Origin: Ichthyophthirius multifiliis
Lineage: Eukaryota; Ciliophora; Oligohymenophorea; Hymenostomatida
Direction: 5' to 3'
DNA: 32,038 nt
Assembly (NCBI RefSeq): GCF_000220395.1
Contig: NW_004086391.1
Span: 1-32,038, forward strand
Shown: positions 11,276 to 23,400 of the stretch, in pieces
How the letters are laid out: each line of letters starts with the position of its first letter
Numbering within the stretch: position 1 is the first letter of the stretch
Position numbers and translations under genes: made by a program
The notes under the pieces: generated by a model
Database searches by the model: none
What the model was told of the DNA's origin: nothing
The model's input: the letters and a program-made list of their open reading frames with translations, nothing else

Positions 11276-13416
11276 ATGACTGTTTTTTTAATATTCTTTT
11301 ACTAGTTTTAATTTTTTTTATTTTTTAAAAGAATAAGTTAATATTTATTTAGAAAATAGCGTATTTTATTTAAAAAGTTTATAGTATTTTTATGTTTTTT
11401 TTAATAAATAGAAACTTATATGATAATTTAAAGTTAAAATTATAAATCTTAATTCTAATTTATATAAAAAAATATAAATAATATTAAAAAAATATATTTA
11501 AAATTAAAAATAATTAAAATAAAAAAAAATAAAAAAATATAAGTATACATAATAAAAAAAAAATTATAAAAGTATATAAATAAAATAACAAATTAAAAAA
11601 AATTATAAAATATAAAGAAATTCAAATAATTTATTAATATAAAATTTGTTTTAAAAAATAAATAATTTAAAATAAATTAAATTAAATTAAATTAAATTAA
11701 ATTAAATTAAATTAAATTAAATTAAATATACATTGAATTTTAATATCTAAAAATTTACATTTTTTTTTATTTATTCTTATTATTTATATTTTTTTTGATT
11801 TGATATATAATAATATAAAATTTCTATAATTATAAAAGTTTTTGTTTTAAAAATATAATAAATATTACTTTAACTTTATTTTATGTTTTAAATTTTTAAC
11901 TTTTTTTAAATTAATATTTTCAACTTATATTTCTCATTTATATTTAATTTTACATTTCTTTAATATTTTTTTTTAATTTTTTAACATTTTAAGATATATT
12001 TTTAAAATACAAACATTAATTTTTATTAATTGCTTAATTTTCTTATAATATCTTTTTAATATAACAAACGCCTTAATAAAAGCTGTTTTTGTGATTGCTA
12101 AAGGAATATTTCGAATTCAAGTTATTTTAGTATTTTTATTAATTATTTTTTAATAAATTTTATAATAAATATTTATTTTCTTCTATCAATGCAAAATTTA
12201 TAAACTAAATAATATCTTTATTAAATTTTTTAAAATATTTTTAGCAACATATATTTTTTTTTTTAGAAATCATTTATTTAATAACTGCATTATTTTTGTT
12301 TATATTATTATCTTTTTATTTTTAAAAATAATTATTAAGTTAAAAATATTAATTTGTTAACATAGTATTTCATATGTATAAATTTACTAAATAAATATTT
12401 TTATTATAAAAATTTCTTCCATTAATAATTTTCGATTTTTTGTCATATCAAAAATATTAATTTATAAAAAAGATTTAATATATTTTCTATAGTAATAGTT
12501 TATTTGTAACTTTATCGTGTAAATAGATAATTTTAAAATTTAATATATTAAATATTAATTTAAGTATTATATTTTATTATTTTTAATAATAAAATATTAA
12601 CTATATTAGTCGACTATAAAAAAATATTATTATTTTAATATTATTTATAAAATATTATATATTTTAATAATTTAAAAAATCAAATAGTCATGTATGCAAT
12701 TCTTTAAATTAAAGATATTATCTAAAAATTTTCCATAATTAATTTTTTTTAAAAATATATATTTTAAGTTTATTTTATTGTAATTATTTTAATTTATATT
12801 AAGTTAAACTTCTTTTTAAATTTTTTAATATAATTTTAAAAAAATTTAGCATTTAAATTATGTTTAAAATTTAATAATTTAGAAATTTAGAAATTAAGTA
12901 AAAATCAATATTTATTTTTTATTTTATTAAATTTTAATTGGAATTAAATGTTTTATTTAATATGAAAATTAAATATTTTAACTTAAACCAAATATTTTTA
13001 ACTATTTTTATATTTATAAATTTTAATTTATATAAAAAAATAATCTAGAAAATAAAGAAAATACAAATAATTAATTAAAGAGATATTTTTTTAAAGTTAT
13101 TTATTTATATTGATTTTTTTTTGACGAATAAGAAAGAAGTTAACTTTTTTTTTTTTATTATTATTATTTTTATTAATATATATACATATATATATATTAA
13201 TATAAAAAATATTTTATTTTTTTACTATAAAATTTTAAATTAAATTATTTAATTATTTCAATATTAAAAGTAAAATAAATAAAAAAGGTACAAATAAATA
13301 TTAATATATTTTGGGTATAAATATTAATTAATATAATATATATCTATAAATAGAGAAAAAAAAAAAATTAAAAGATAAAACTAAATAAGAAAAAAAAAGA
13401 AAAATAAAATAAAAAA
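11276..13416. other. long AT-rich intergenic region
   Basis: Contains the promoter of RPS5 at its 3' end. On the minus strand a frame from the ATG at 12250 runs to about 11740 without TGA and includes LEFEIFLQQSQKQLLLRRLL, which looks mildly coding (12050-12130 has raised GC). It has no in-frame stop and no family I know, so I do not call it a gene. A pentanucleotide repeat lies at 11674-11728. Confidence 0.45.
11674..11728. repeat. pentanucleotide (TAAAT)n repeat
   Basis: Eleven near-perfect copies of a 5-bp unit (AATTA in the + reading). It is the only 5-bp tandem array of this length in the window. Confidence 0.93.
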
Positions 13417-14019
13417 ATGTCTGAATAAAAAGGATTTGCAACAAAACCAAAACTTTTTGGTAAATGGGATTATGAAGATGTAAAAATAAATGATCCATGC
13501 TTCCAAAATTACATAGCCTGTACCACAACAAAATCTTAAGTATTTGTCCCCCACACAGCTGGCAGATATTAAGTAAAAAAATTCAGAAAAGCAACCTGCC
13601 CAATTGTTGAAAGATTAATCGGAACTCTTATGTTCCATGGAAGAAATGCTGGTAAGAAAGCTCTTTGTATTAAAATAGTCAAAAATGCCTTCGAAATTAT
13701 CCATATTTTAACTGGAAGAAACCCCCTTGACGTTTTCGTTAAAGCAGTTTAAAATGCCGGACCAAGAGAAGATTCTACAAGAATTGGTACTGCAGGTGTT
13801 GTTAGAAAATAAGCTGTTGATGTTTCACCCTTAAGAAGAATTAACTTGGCTATTTATTTCATTATTAAAGGAAGTAGAGAAAGTGCCTTCAAATCAATAA
13901 AATCTATTGCTGAAACCTTAGCTGATGAAATTATTAATGCAGAAAAAAATAACACTTAAAACTCATGGTCAATCAGAAAGAAAGACGAAATTGAAAAAGT
14001 TGCTAAAGGAAACAGATGA
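13417..14019 (+). CDS. 40S ribosomal protein S5 (uS7)
   Basis: A structural protein of the small ribosomal subunit head that lines the E site and contacts mRNA and tRNA. The single exon encodes 200 residues, matching eukaryotic RPS5. Diagnostic stretches are [17 protein letters not shown] (about residues 67-83), [20 protein letters not shown] in the centre, [16 protein letters not shown] and [20 protein letters not shown] near the end, with the C-terminal VAKGNR. The start ATG follows an A-run, the usual ciliate context. TAA codons occur at Gln positions. Codon use has many C-ending codons (GCC, TTC, ATC, ACC), unlike the neighbouring genes, as expected for very high expression. Its promoter must lie in the T-rich 13130-13400 stretch. 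Confidence 0.98.
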
Positions 14020-14879
14020 TTTTACGGTTTTTTTATATTAAAAAAAGGGAAAAATAATAGTAATAATTGTTTTCTTTTTTTTTTATTTTTTAAAAAAAGA
14101 AGAAAGCTTATTTTTCTTTTTTTTATTTTGTTTTGTTCACAAAATATTTAAATTATTTCGCCTGTTTTTTTTTTTTTTTTTTTTTTTTTTTTCTTTTTTC
14201 TTTTTACTTTTTTCTTTTTTTTTTTTAATTTTTTTTTTTTTTATTAAGTTAGCTTTTTTATTATTTTAAGATTAGCAATTTTATCTTTTTTTTTAAATAA
14301 TAATAATTAAATAAATTTCGAGCATATATTTATTTTAATTATATTTAATATAAACTTTTAGTCAAATTAATAATTTATAAAAAAAACTTATTTAGTAAAC
14401 ATTTTTATTCTAAAAATATTTTTATTTATTTTAATCTTATTTTTTTTAAAAGAAAATTTTATATTAAAATTAAATTTTGTTTTGATTTAAAAGTTAATAT
14501 ACCATAAAAATGTTTATATATTAAAATAAAAAAATATATTAAAATATTAAAAATAAAAAATATAATAAAATCTTGTTAAATTATTAAGAAATATACTAAA
14601 AAAATAAATAAACTTTATTAATTAAATATAAATTACTATTTAGTTCTAATTATTTCAATATTTAATTAAAATTATTATTTTTTAAAATAATAATTTTATA
14701 AATATTAGCTAGAAATTTAAATTAAACTTATATATTATATAATAAAAAATTAAGGTGTTTTTATTTAAAATATAAAAACATTTACAATACATTTAACTAA
14801 AAAATTTATTATATTATAAAATTAATTTTTAATTAATAAAACAAATAATTATATAATTTATTTATGTTTTTTTATAAAT
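14020..14879. other. 3' flank of RPS5, T-rich
   Basis: Starts with T-rich sequence likely to hold the RPS5 3' untranslated region and polyadenylation site, including the 28-T run at 14165-14192. The rest is AT-rich with no gene seen; it must also hold the promoter of the next gene. Confidence 0.5.
14165..14192 (+). repeat. poly-T tract
   Basis: Twenty-eight consecutive T, 145 bp after the RPS5 stop, followed by further T/C-rich sequence to about 14245. Confidence 0.95.
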
Positions 14880-15512
14880 ATGAATAAGGAAAATTTAAAA
14901 ATACTAAAAAAACTTAATGTCTTGTATAATAATAATTATTAAAAATTATACAAAGAAGGTAATAGTGATAAAAATTTAGATTTTTGTTCTATTTTTAAAA
15001 ATAAAATAAAATAAGAACCTAATAAATACACTTCGTATTTAATAAATTCTGTCTCTAAATCTTATTCGCCTTAAAAGACAAATTTTTAGCAAAATTCTCC
15101 TATTTTTAATAATAAAAACTAAAATTTTCAATTTAATAAAAAGGAATAAAATTTGAAATAAATACATACTTATACTAATAAAAAAAATATGTAAACAAAA
15201 AGGGATGTTCCTTTTTTTAGAAACGATAAAATTTAATAACGAATAAATGAAAAAAAACCTATTATTTTAAAAAAGCATTTTTTTTTTACTAAAGAAGATT
15301 AAATTTTAAATAAAAGTTTTTAATAAGCAAAAATTGAAAAAATAAAATAGGTTTCAAGGCCATATACAGCTAGATATTTTTGTTAATAATCATAAAAGAC
15401 TAATATAAAGTATAATTAAAATATAAATAATTAGAAATTTTATTAAATAGATTAAATAAATAAAATAATTAAAATAAAATAATATAATATATAATGTAAA
15501 TAAACAAAATGA
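14880..15512 (+). CDS. basic protein, unrecognised
   Basis: An intronless frame of 210 residues from the ATG at 14880 to TGA at 15510-15512. It begins M-N-K-E-N-L-K-I-L-K-K-L-N-V-L-Y and is rich in Lys, Asn, Gln and Ser. The middle has YTSYLINSVSKSYSPQK and NFQQNSPIFNNK, a Ser-Pro-containing, probably disordered stretch; later come RDVPFFRNDK and VSRPYTARYFCQQ, which are basic and less simple. There is no membrane segment or signal peptide. The last 35 codons are low complexity. GC rises in the proline and arginine stretches, supporting coding. I do not recognise a family; phosphorylation at the SP sites is possible but unsupported. Confidence 0.55.
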
Positions 15513-16117
15513 ATATATTACATATTTTTTTAAATTATTATTTAAATTAATAAAAAATATTAATTTTATAAAAATATATAATTATTATAAAATAAATAAA
15601 AATATATTTAATTTTATATTATTAAGTAAATACAAAAATATATATACATATATTATTTATATTTATAATATTTTTATTTTTATTTTTATATAATTTACAA
15701 TTTTTTTTTTGTATTATTATATTTTATAATGTATATTTTATTATTATTTATTTAATATTTTACTTTCGTCTTTTTAAGAAAATTATATAATAAATAAAAT
15801 GTTTTATTTATATGTTTCCTTATTTATTTTTTTATTTTTCTCTAAATAGTTAATATATTAATTTAATATTTTACTTAAATAATATTAAAACTTTATTACT
15901 TACATAGTTATCAAGCTATATATTTTTGCTTTCATTTTCTATAAAAATATTACAATTATATTTTATATATTTTTAACATCTTATTTTATATATAAAAAAA
16001 TATTTTTTAATTTACAGTAAATTTAAATAAAAAAACAGGGAGAAAAGTTAGAATAAATAAAAAACAAAAAACAATAAATATTTTATTTTCCATTTTATGA
16101 AATTATTTATAAAAAAA
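15513..16117. other. convergent 3' intergenic region
   Basis: Between the 3' ends of the 210-residue protein gene and RPL35. AT-rich with no gene or hairpin terminator I can identify. Confidence 0.5.
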
Positions 16118-16536
16118 TCATGCTCTTAAAGCATATTTTCTCAATGAGAAATTATCTTTTACTTTTTATTATCTTAAAAGTATACTTTGTCTTTAATTTT
16201 TGTTAATTATCTTCTAATTGCTCTAGTTTTTTTAATACGGAGATCTAAAGGTTTCAAAGATTTTCCTTTAAATTCTTATTTTACGGCAGTTCTTCTTTTT
16301 TCATTAATAATTGTCAAATATTTAGCAATAGATTTTCTTACTAACTTTTATTTATTTTAAAAAACTTATAAAATATATTTTTGTTTTACTTTTATTTTTC
16401 CAAGTTTGTTTGCTGTACCTCCTGCAATTTTTGCAACTCTTAATTAGGAAAGTTCATCTTAAAGTTTTTAGATATCTGATGTCAATTGCTTTTCATCTTA
16501 ACTTCTAAGCTTAAATACTTTGACTTTTTTATCCAT
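16118..16536 (-). CDS. 60S ribosomal protein L35 (uL29)
   Basis: A large-subunit protein near the peptide exit tunnel. Exon 1 (16536-16390) reads KVKVFKLRSQDEKQLTS and LRVAKIAGGTANKLGKIK; a 45-bp GT-AG intron (16345-16389) follows; exon 2 starts LVRKSIAKYLTIINEKRRTA and continues FKGKSLKPLDLRIKKTRAIR. These are the family's signature segments. As given, the frame then ends in a non-conserved KIISH and TGA. In the next frame over, the expected C-terminus FSLRKYALRA and a TGA at 16118-16120 are present. One missing A opposite the 5-T run at 16163-16167 accounts for the difference. With it the protein would be 124 residues, the usual family length. I take this as a sequence error or allele, since L35 is essential. 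Confidence 0.95.
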
Positions 16537-17258
16537 TTTTAATTTTATATGATTTTTTTTGTTTATTAGATTTTTTAAATAAATAATAATATTAATCTTA
16601 AATAAATTTAACTTTTTTATATAATTTTATTTATAATTTATTTTTTTAATAAAAATAAATATTAATTGAAAATTAAATTAAATAATTTATTTTATTTTAT
16701 AATATTAAATAAAACTTTTTTGTTTTAATTATTAAAAATAAATATATAATATTTAATATATAAGTTTTAAATAAATGAATAAGTAAAAAAAATATTGAAT
16801 AAAAAATAGATATGTGTATATTAAAAAATAATAATTTTTTACATTAATAAAAATTACTATAATTATTTGAATATTTATGTTTTATTTTTTAAAATAATAA
16901 AATAATTAAAATAAATTATATATATAATTATCTAAATTTTTAAATATATTTTCTTAAAATTTTATTTTATTAATATATGTAATGAAGTATTTTATGATAA
17001 AATCATAAAATTTCAAAAACTCTAATTATAAATTATTCAAAAAAATCTAATTATATAAATACAAATATAATAAAAAATTGAATATAATATTTTATTTAAA
17101 TAATAATATCAAATTATGATGTAAATGTATATATATTTATTTATAAAAAAATATATATTTAATATTATAAAATTGTATAGTTAGTAAAAAATATATTTGA
17201 ATGATATAGTATTTTATATTAAAAAAAAAGTATGGAAGAAATATATTTATTTTTAAAA

Positions 17259-17324
<66 letters not shown>

Positions 17325-18088
17325 TTTTTATATTATTAAAAAAGTTCAATTTCTTCTTCTTTTTTTTAATGTTAAAATATCACAAAAAATTAATCTATAT
17401 TTTTAATTTTAAATTATTAAAATAAGCGAACAATTTCTAATTTTAATAATACAATATTTTTTAGGATATATAATTTTTTTATTTTTATTTTTTTTAAATA
17501 TTTTGTTTAAATATTAATATTATAATAATTTTATTAATAATAAAAATAAAACAAAAATGCTTTGCATATATTTTAATGCTTTTTTTTGAATACGAAAAAA
17601 AAATATAAAAATAAAAAATTAATAAATATTTAACAAAATATTATTTTAATAAAAATTCATTAAAATAACAATATTTTAATAAATATAATACTAATATATT
17701 TATATTAATAATACAAAAAATAATATATAAAATCTTTAAAGATTTTATATATATTTATATTTTATTAAAAATAAATAAATTAATAAAAAAATTAATATAA
17801 AGAAATTAAAATTTTAAATTATAAATATAAGATATTTAATAAATATTTTATATAAATATATTATATAATATAAAATTTATAAAAATAACAATATATTTAT
17901 ATATATTTACATATATATATATATATAATTATACATATTTATTTATAAAAATTATCAACTTAATTTTTTAAACTTAAAATAAAATTAAAATAAAACTTTA
18001 TTAAAAATTTTTATTTCTTTTTTAATGTTAAAATTATTAAAAAGAAAAAATTGCAAAAAAACTAAAATAAAATAAAATATATTTATAA
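16537..18088. other. AT-rich intergenic region upstream of RPL35
   Basis: About 1.5 kb with the RPL35 promoter near 16537-16800 and the 3' flank of the mitochondrial protein gene at its far end. A (TA)n array lies at 17262-17318. I see no gene. Confidence 0.5.
17262..17318. repeat. (TA)n microsatellite
   Basis: About 28 TA dinucleotides, the longest dinucleotide array in the window. In any frame it translates as Tyr-Ile repeats, which is not evidence of a protein. Confidence 0.95.
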
Positions 18089-19646
18089 TCATTATTATTC
18101 CAATAATGGTTTTTTTTCTAAATTTTCGCCTACAACAACTTATTATTATAGATCCCATTCTTACTATTCTAATCTATTTAGTCCAGTATAATCTTTACTC
18201 CACATACCATTAGTCTAATTAAAGAAATCATTTCTAATTTTAGGGTTCCAATATTATTCTTCTAAATAGAAAACTAATGATCTTTAAGTATTCATGCAAA
18301 TAATATCCACTAATCCATTACTATCCTAACAACTCATATCTTTAACCCCTGATTTAACACTAGGAGGAAGATGTTCTAAATGAGCAACTTCATAAACTTC
18401 TTCTTTAGTAGATCCAAATGGAGAAATTCGAGTTACAAATAGCAATTCTTTGTCTTTAGAATATTAAGCTCTAACTACATAATCTTTAGATAAATTATTC
18501 ATATAATGCAACAATACATGAGTAGCATAGCATGCTATACCTGCAACTGCAGGAATATGTAATCCATTATTATCCCACATATATTAAGTGTGCTATATAT
18601 TTTATTTTTTAAAATTGAAATTTTTAAAATATTATAATAAATTAAATATATATATAAATAAATACTTAATAATAAGGCCAAAAAATATTATCGAAAGCAT
18701 GTTCTAAAGGCATATGTGTTTTAAACATTAATTAATAAGGAACAAAAAAGGCACACCAGAAATATCCTACTAAAGTTGAATAAGTCCAAAACTTAGCCCA
18801 TTCTAGCAATCTAGTATTCTCATAAAGGATTTCTCCTTCTTCGAAATTCAAAGATTCGTGTGGATTTACACTTGGAAGTTTAACAAAAGGTTAATCTAAG
18901 AAATTCGGGTGATAAATATCTCCTTCTAACCTCAAAAGTCTCTCAGCTGGAGTACCTAAAATTTCTGGATGACCCAATCTGTCAGCAAAATAATCATATC
19001 TTTGATCATAAGGTACTTCAACGTCATATTTATACCCTTTATCGTGATGGAAATCTTTTGTAACGGGTCTATTGGCTAATTCTTTAGGCCATTCTACATC
19101 AAAATGGGTCATTTTGAAGAATTTAGGATAATAAACAGACTAATCAAGCCATCTATTTTCGTTTTTATAAGCATCTTCGTAAAAATCGCTCCTATTTCCT
19201 GTACATTCAGTTAAAGGTTTTCCACTATAATCCTACAATCCTTTAGAAATTGTAGTATGAATACCAGGGACTCCTCTTAAATATGGACGATCCATCTTTG
19301 CTAAAATATTATGTACTTTTCTTTATAATTCTAAATTTCTTTTAAATTAATCAATTATTGCATTTTTAGATTAAGTAGTTGTTTAAGCATTATAATCATC
19401 TCTTTCAGATGAAATATAGTCTTTGGATTTGGAATCATAATGAGATAATTAAGTAGATGGATGAGGCTTATAATCTAAATAGGCCCAGTTTTAAGCTTCT
19501 GGAGTTGTATATCTTTAACGAACTTAATTTAAATATTATTCATTATTTATGTTATTTTCGTGATGATCAGTAAGAGTAGTAGATGAACTAAATTTATATG
19601 TTTATTGGCTTTTAAAAATAATTTTGTTTGCTAATCTTGTTATCAT
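18089..19646 (-). CDS. ciliate-type mitochondrial inner-membrane protein
   Basis: Two exons (19646-18666 and 18592-18089), with a 73-bp GT-AG intron in phase 0, give 494 residues. The N-terminus MITRLANKIIFKSQQTYKFS is basic, hydroxylated and free of acids, a typical mitochondrial targeting peptide. A soluble part follows with conserved-looking segments RPYLRGVPGIHTTISKGLQ, MTHFDVEWPKELANRP and ADRLGHPEILGTPAERLLRL. Two membrane helices are predicted near residues 288-308 (TLVGYFWCAFFVPYQLMF) and 337-358 (LHIPAVAGIACYATHVLLHY). A polar C-terminal domain includes LLFVTRISPFGSTKEEVYEV. The acidic, Tyr/Trp/Pro-rich texture recalls the extra subunits that ciliates add to respiratory complexes, so I infer such a role, complex unknown. 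GC is well above the flanks, suggesting strong expression. Not a match to any animal or yeast subunit I can name. Confidence 0.85.
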
Positions 19647-20430
19647 TTTATATATATTTTAACTTTTTTTAAATATATTAATATGTAATTATATATTTAT
19701 ATATATATATATTTATTATTTATATTTTATTTATTTATATTTTATATTATTATTAATTTTTTTTTTTATTTTATTTTATTTGTTTTTAATTTTTTTTTTT
19801 TTTTCCTTTTTTTATTTTTTTTATAATTTCTTTTATTTAATCTGATTTTTTATTTTAGTTTTTTTTTATAAATATTTTATTTTAAACATTTTCTTAATAT
19901 TTAAATTATTTTTTTAATTCATTATAAATATTTAATTATTTAATTTAATTTTTTTTATAAATTTTTTATTTAATTTAAAACATATTTATAATTTTATACA
20001 TTTTTAATAATAATTTAATTTATAAATTTTAAAGTATTAATTATAGTTTATATATTATTTTAATAAAATATTATTTTACGAATATTTTTTATATAAAAAA
20101 AATTATATAATAATTTATTTAATTACATATATATATTTTTTTATAAATTATTTATATTTTTTTTTTTAAAAATAAATATAAAATATATATATATATATAT
20201 TTCTATTATTGTCAAAGTTTATATTTTTTAGAAAACAATAAAAAGTTATTTATATATTTTTGTTTTAGTATAATATTTCATATATTTAAACTATAATTAA
20301 TCTTTTTTTATCAAAAAAATAATATATCGTTGATATATTTAATATTAAATACAAAAAAGTAAAAAATATATTGTACTTTTTTTTTTTTAACTTTTTATTT
20401 ATAAAATTAATATATATTATAATTTCGAAA
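19647..20430. other. intergenic region between two minus-strand genes
   Basis: Holds the promoter of the mitochondrial protein gene and the 3' flank of the receptor-like gene. T-rich on the plus strand from 19750 to 19900. No gene or named motif seen. Confidence 0.5.
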
Positions 20431-23400
20431 TCAAAAATATTCATAAATTAATTATCTTTTTATATCTTTTTCTCTTAATTTATTTAAATATTCAATTATT
20501 TCACTTTCAGTTTAAAAGAATTTCCCAAACTTTGAAATTTTTTTAGCAAGTTATCTTAAATATAACATATTAGCATTTTAATTACAAATATTCATAATTA
20601 GTAGATTTACATTTTTTTTATTCATCAATTATTGAATAGAATTTAATTAATTTTCATTTAATTAATTATATCCTTCTGTAAATAAACAAATAAATCTTAA
20701 TCTTTCATTATCTATCAAACATTCGTTTACTTCAGCTTCATTAGTTATTTTTTTTTTTTTTTAATTTACTTTACTTTCTTCTAGTTTATTAATTTATTTA
20801 TTACTTTCGAAAAGTTTACTTGTAACCAAAAGAGCTTAAAATAAATCAGATTTACCTCTTTGTATAAAATATAAATATATATATATATATGTATATAAAT
20901 AATATATATATTATATATTTATATATATTTATATTTTATTTATTTATATATTTATATATATTATTTAATTTTTTTTAATCATTACCCAGGAGATAATGTT
21001 ATTGACCTAAATTTTTTTTCTAATAAATCTTTATATTAATTTTTTTCTTATAAAGGAAAACTTTAATGAACCATTTCATTAAATACAATAAATCCGATTT
21101 TATCTTAATTATTGATTTTATCAAATATATTTTTACACATAAGATGTGAATTCTTAATTTATTCTTCTGTCATATCTTTAGAATAATCAATAAGCATGAC
21201 TAATTCGATAGTTTTCAGGTTAAATTTTTATAATTTATTTTCTAAATTTTTCATTGGAAGATTAAATATTTACATTATATTTTTAAGAAATTCTAATGCA
21301 TATTTTCTTATTTAAGAATCATAAACCTGGAAAATAAGTTTAAATTTAATAATTTAATTTTTTAGAAAATATTACTTTTCCTTCTTCAATAATATTAATT
21401 AAAAGAACTGCCGCATTTCTAAAGTTGAATTTAGAAAGTTCGAAAATTGCCTCTTACATATCAATAATAGACTTTAAAATATCATAAGGAATTTATATAA
21501 AAATATCTAAAAAGAGAGAAGAATTATAATCCACTTCTTACATATTTGTATTCGTCAATTATTCTATAATACTTTTTAATGTAATTCTAGCTTGCTATAT
21601 ATTATCTTCAGCATCTTTATATTCTCCTAATCTTAAATGACAATATGCTTTTTTAGCATGAATAATAATTTTCCTTATTCTATTTGTTTTAGAAGGAATT
21701 TCTGTCAATGAAAGTTCTATACATTATTAAAAAAGATGAATTGCTTCATGATAAAACTCATCTTTTTATTAAGCTGAGTACTCAAAAAGTGCTACTGCGA
21801 GTTAATATTTTCTATTTAAAAGCCTTGTTTTAGAGTTTTCAAATTTAATATATAATTCTTGTTCTATAAAGAAACTATCTGTTAATTATTAGGCATTTTC
21901 TGTTATTATTAAATTATTGTTGTTATTTATATCACTTTTTTTTTTATCATCTTGATTTACTTATAAAATGGTATTGAGATTTTACTATTAAGACTATCTT
22001 TATTATTAAGTAAATAAAAAGGTTTCATTTTAAAATAGAGTGCTGGTAATTTTTTTAATCGGACTTGTGAAATTTCCCATATATCCTGCTTATGTTCTCC
22101 TTTGATTTTTTTTAGGGGAAGAAAACCTTTTCTATCCCATAAAATTATTCTGGTATTTTTTCAGATTATAAATATCTTTTTTACATTTAATTAATTTTAA
22201 CTTCTTCATCATTTTAATAGCCTCATTATTTTCAATTTTTGCCATCAAAATCGCCTCCTAATATTCCGAAACAGCTTCAAAATACCTAAAATGCTTCAAG
22301 TGAATATTTCCTATATTATTGCAGCAAATTCCTACTCCATTTTAATTTTCTAATTGACTGTATAATTATTTAGCTTTGGAAAATTCTAAGAGGGTTAACG
22401 TATCGTCATTATTAAATCTCTAATTTGAGTATTTGAAATTATTTAACAGTGTATTTAATGCTTCATATAGTGATTTTATTTCATAAGAAGTGATTTAGTT
22501 TTCATAACTTTCCATTTAATTTTCCTGGTCGATGTTTTCAGGTTCTATCCTATTCATATTCATAGTCATTATCTTAATAGGATTTTCAAAAGAACTAGAA
22601 ATAAGAACACTATATCGGATTACGATAAATGAAGTTATCAAAGAAACTACACATATGACACCAAAAGAGACCAATTCGATGTTTTTCAGTCTACTATTAG
22701 TCTCCTAAAAGGCTATAGTGAGATCATTTTCGGCAACTTTATAACCTAAATAGAAGATTGTTTTGGAGTTTTGGCTGTGATCATATTTATTGGTGTCTGG
22801 ACTACCTGGATAGACTTCTATAGGGGTTATTATACAGTAATATTTTTTGGAATTTTTTGTATAGGAGAATTGCTTGGGATCTCCTTGGTATTTTTTCTGT
22901 TGTTTTTATTTTTAAATTGATTTTTCATTTTAAATTTGATCAATCGCTTTTCCAATTACTTCTTTCAATTGCTGGGCTTCTTCAGAGTCTTGATCTTATC
23001 CGAATTCTACATATAGTAAATTTTGTGCTTATTTGTCTGTTTCAGAGGTTTAGTAGGATAACAAATATAGATTTTTATCAAAAATAATAAATAAATCGCC
23101 TATTTATTTATCTATAAGTGAGTTCTATAGCATTTTGTTTTTTTAATCGAATTTAAATTGTCCGTATATAATTGCATTTTGGTCCAATTTTTATGATATT
23201 GCCCCTGAATCTTACATATGGGAATAATAATCTCTTATAATATAAAATGAGGGCGAATCAATATTACAGGTGTATTAAAAATTATATTTATTCTAAGGAT
23301 TATACATACAGTTTTCATCATTTTTAGTTATTGTGGTTATTTATTGCTTATTTTATATTTATTAAATCATCTCATCTGTTGGCAAAGGAACAAATATAGA

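Noticed and set aside
11740-12250. Minus-strand frame without TGA, about 170 codons
   Set aside because: No in-frame stop, no recognised motif, and composition mostly like the spacer apart from an 80-bp patch.
17137-17349. Minus-strand open frame with a Tyr-Ile repeat
   Set aside because: It is just the translation of the (TA)n array and its AT-rich flanks.
21950-22040. Suspected frameshift in the receptor-like gene
   Set aside because: A recount showed the T-run opposite 22016-22020 has five bases; the frame is continuous and exon 2 is an exact multiple of three.
22857-23087. Hydrophobic plus-strand open frame
   Set aside because: It is antisense to the outer domain of the receptor-like gene, whose minus-strand reading is continuous and has consistent intron phases.
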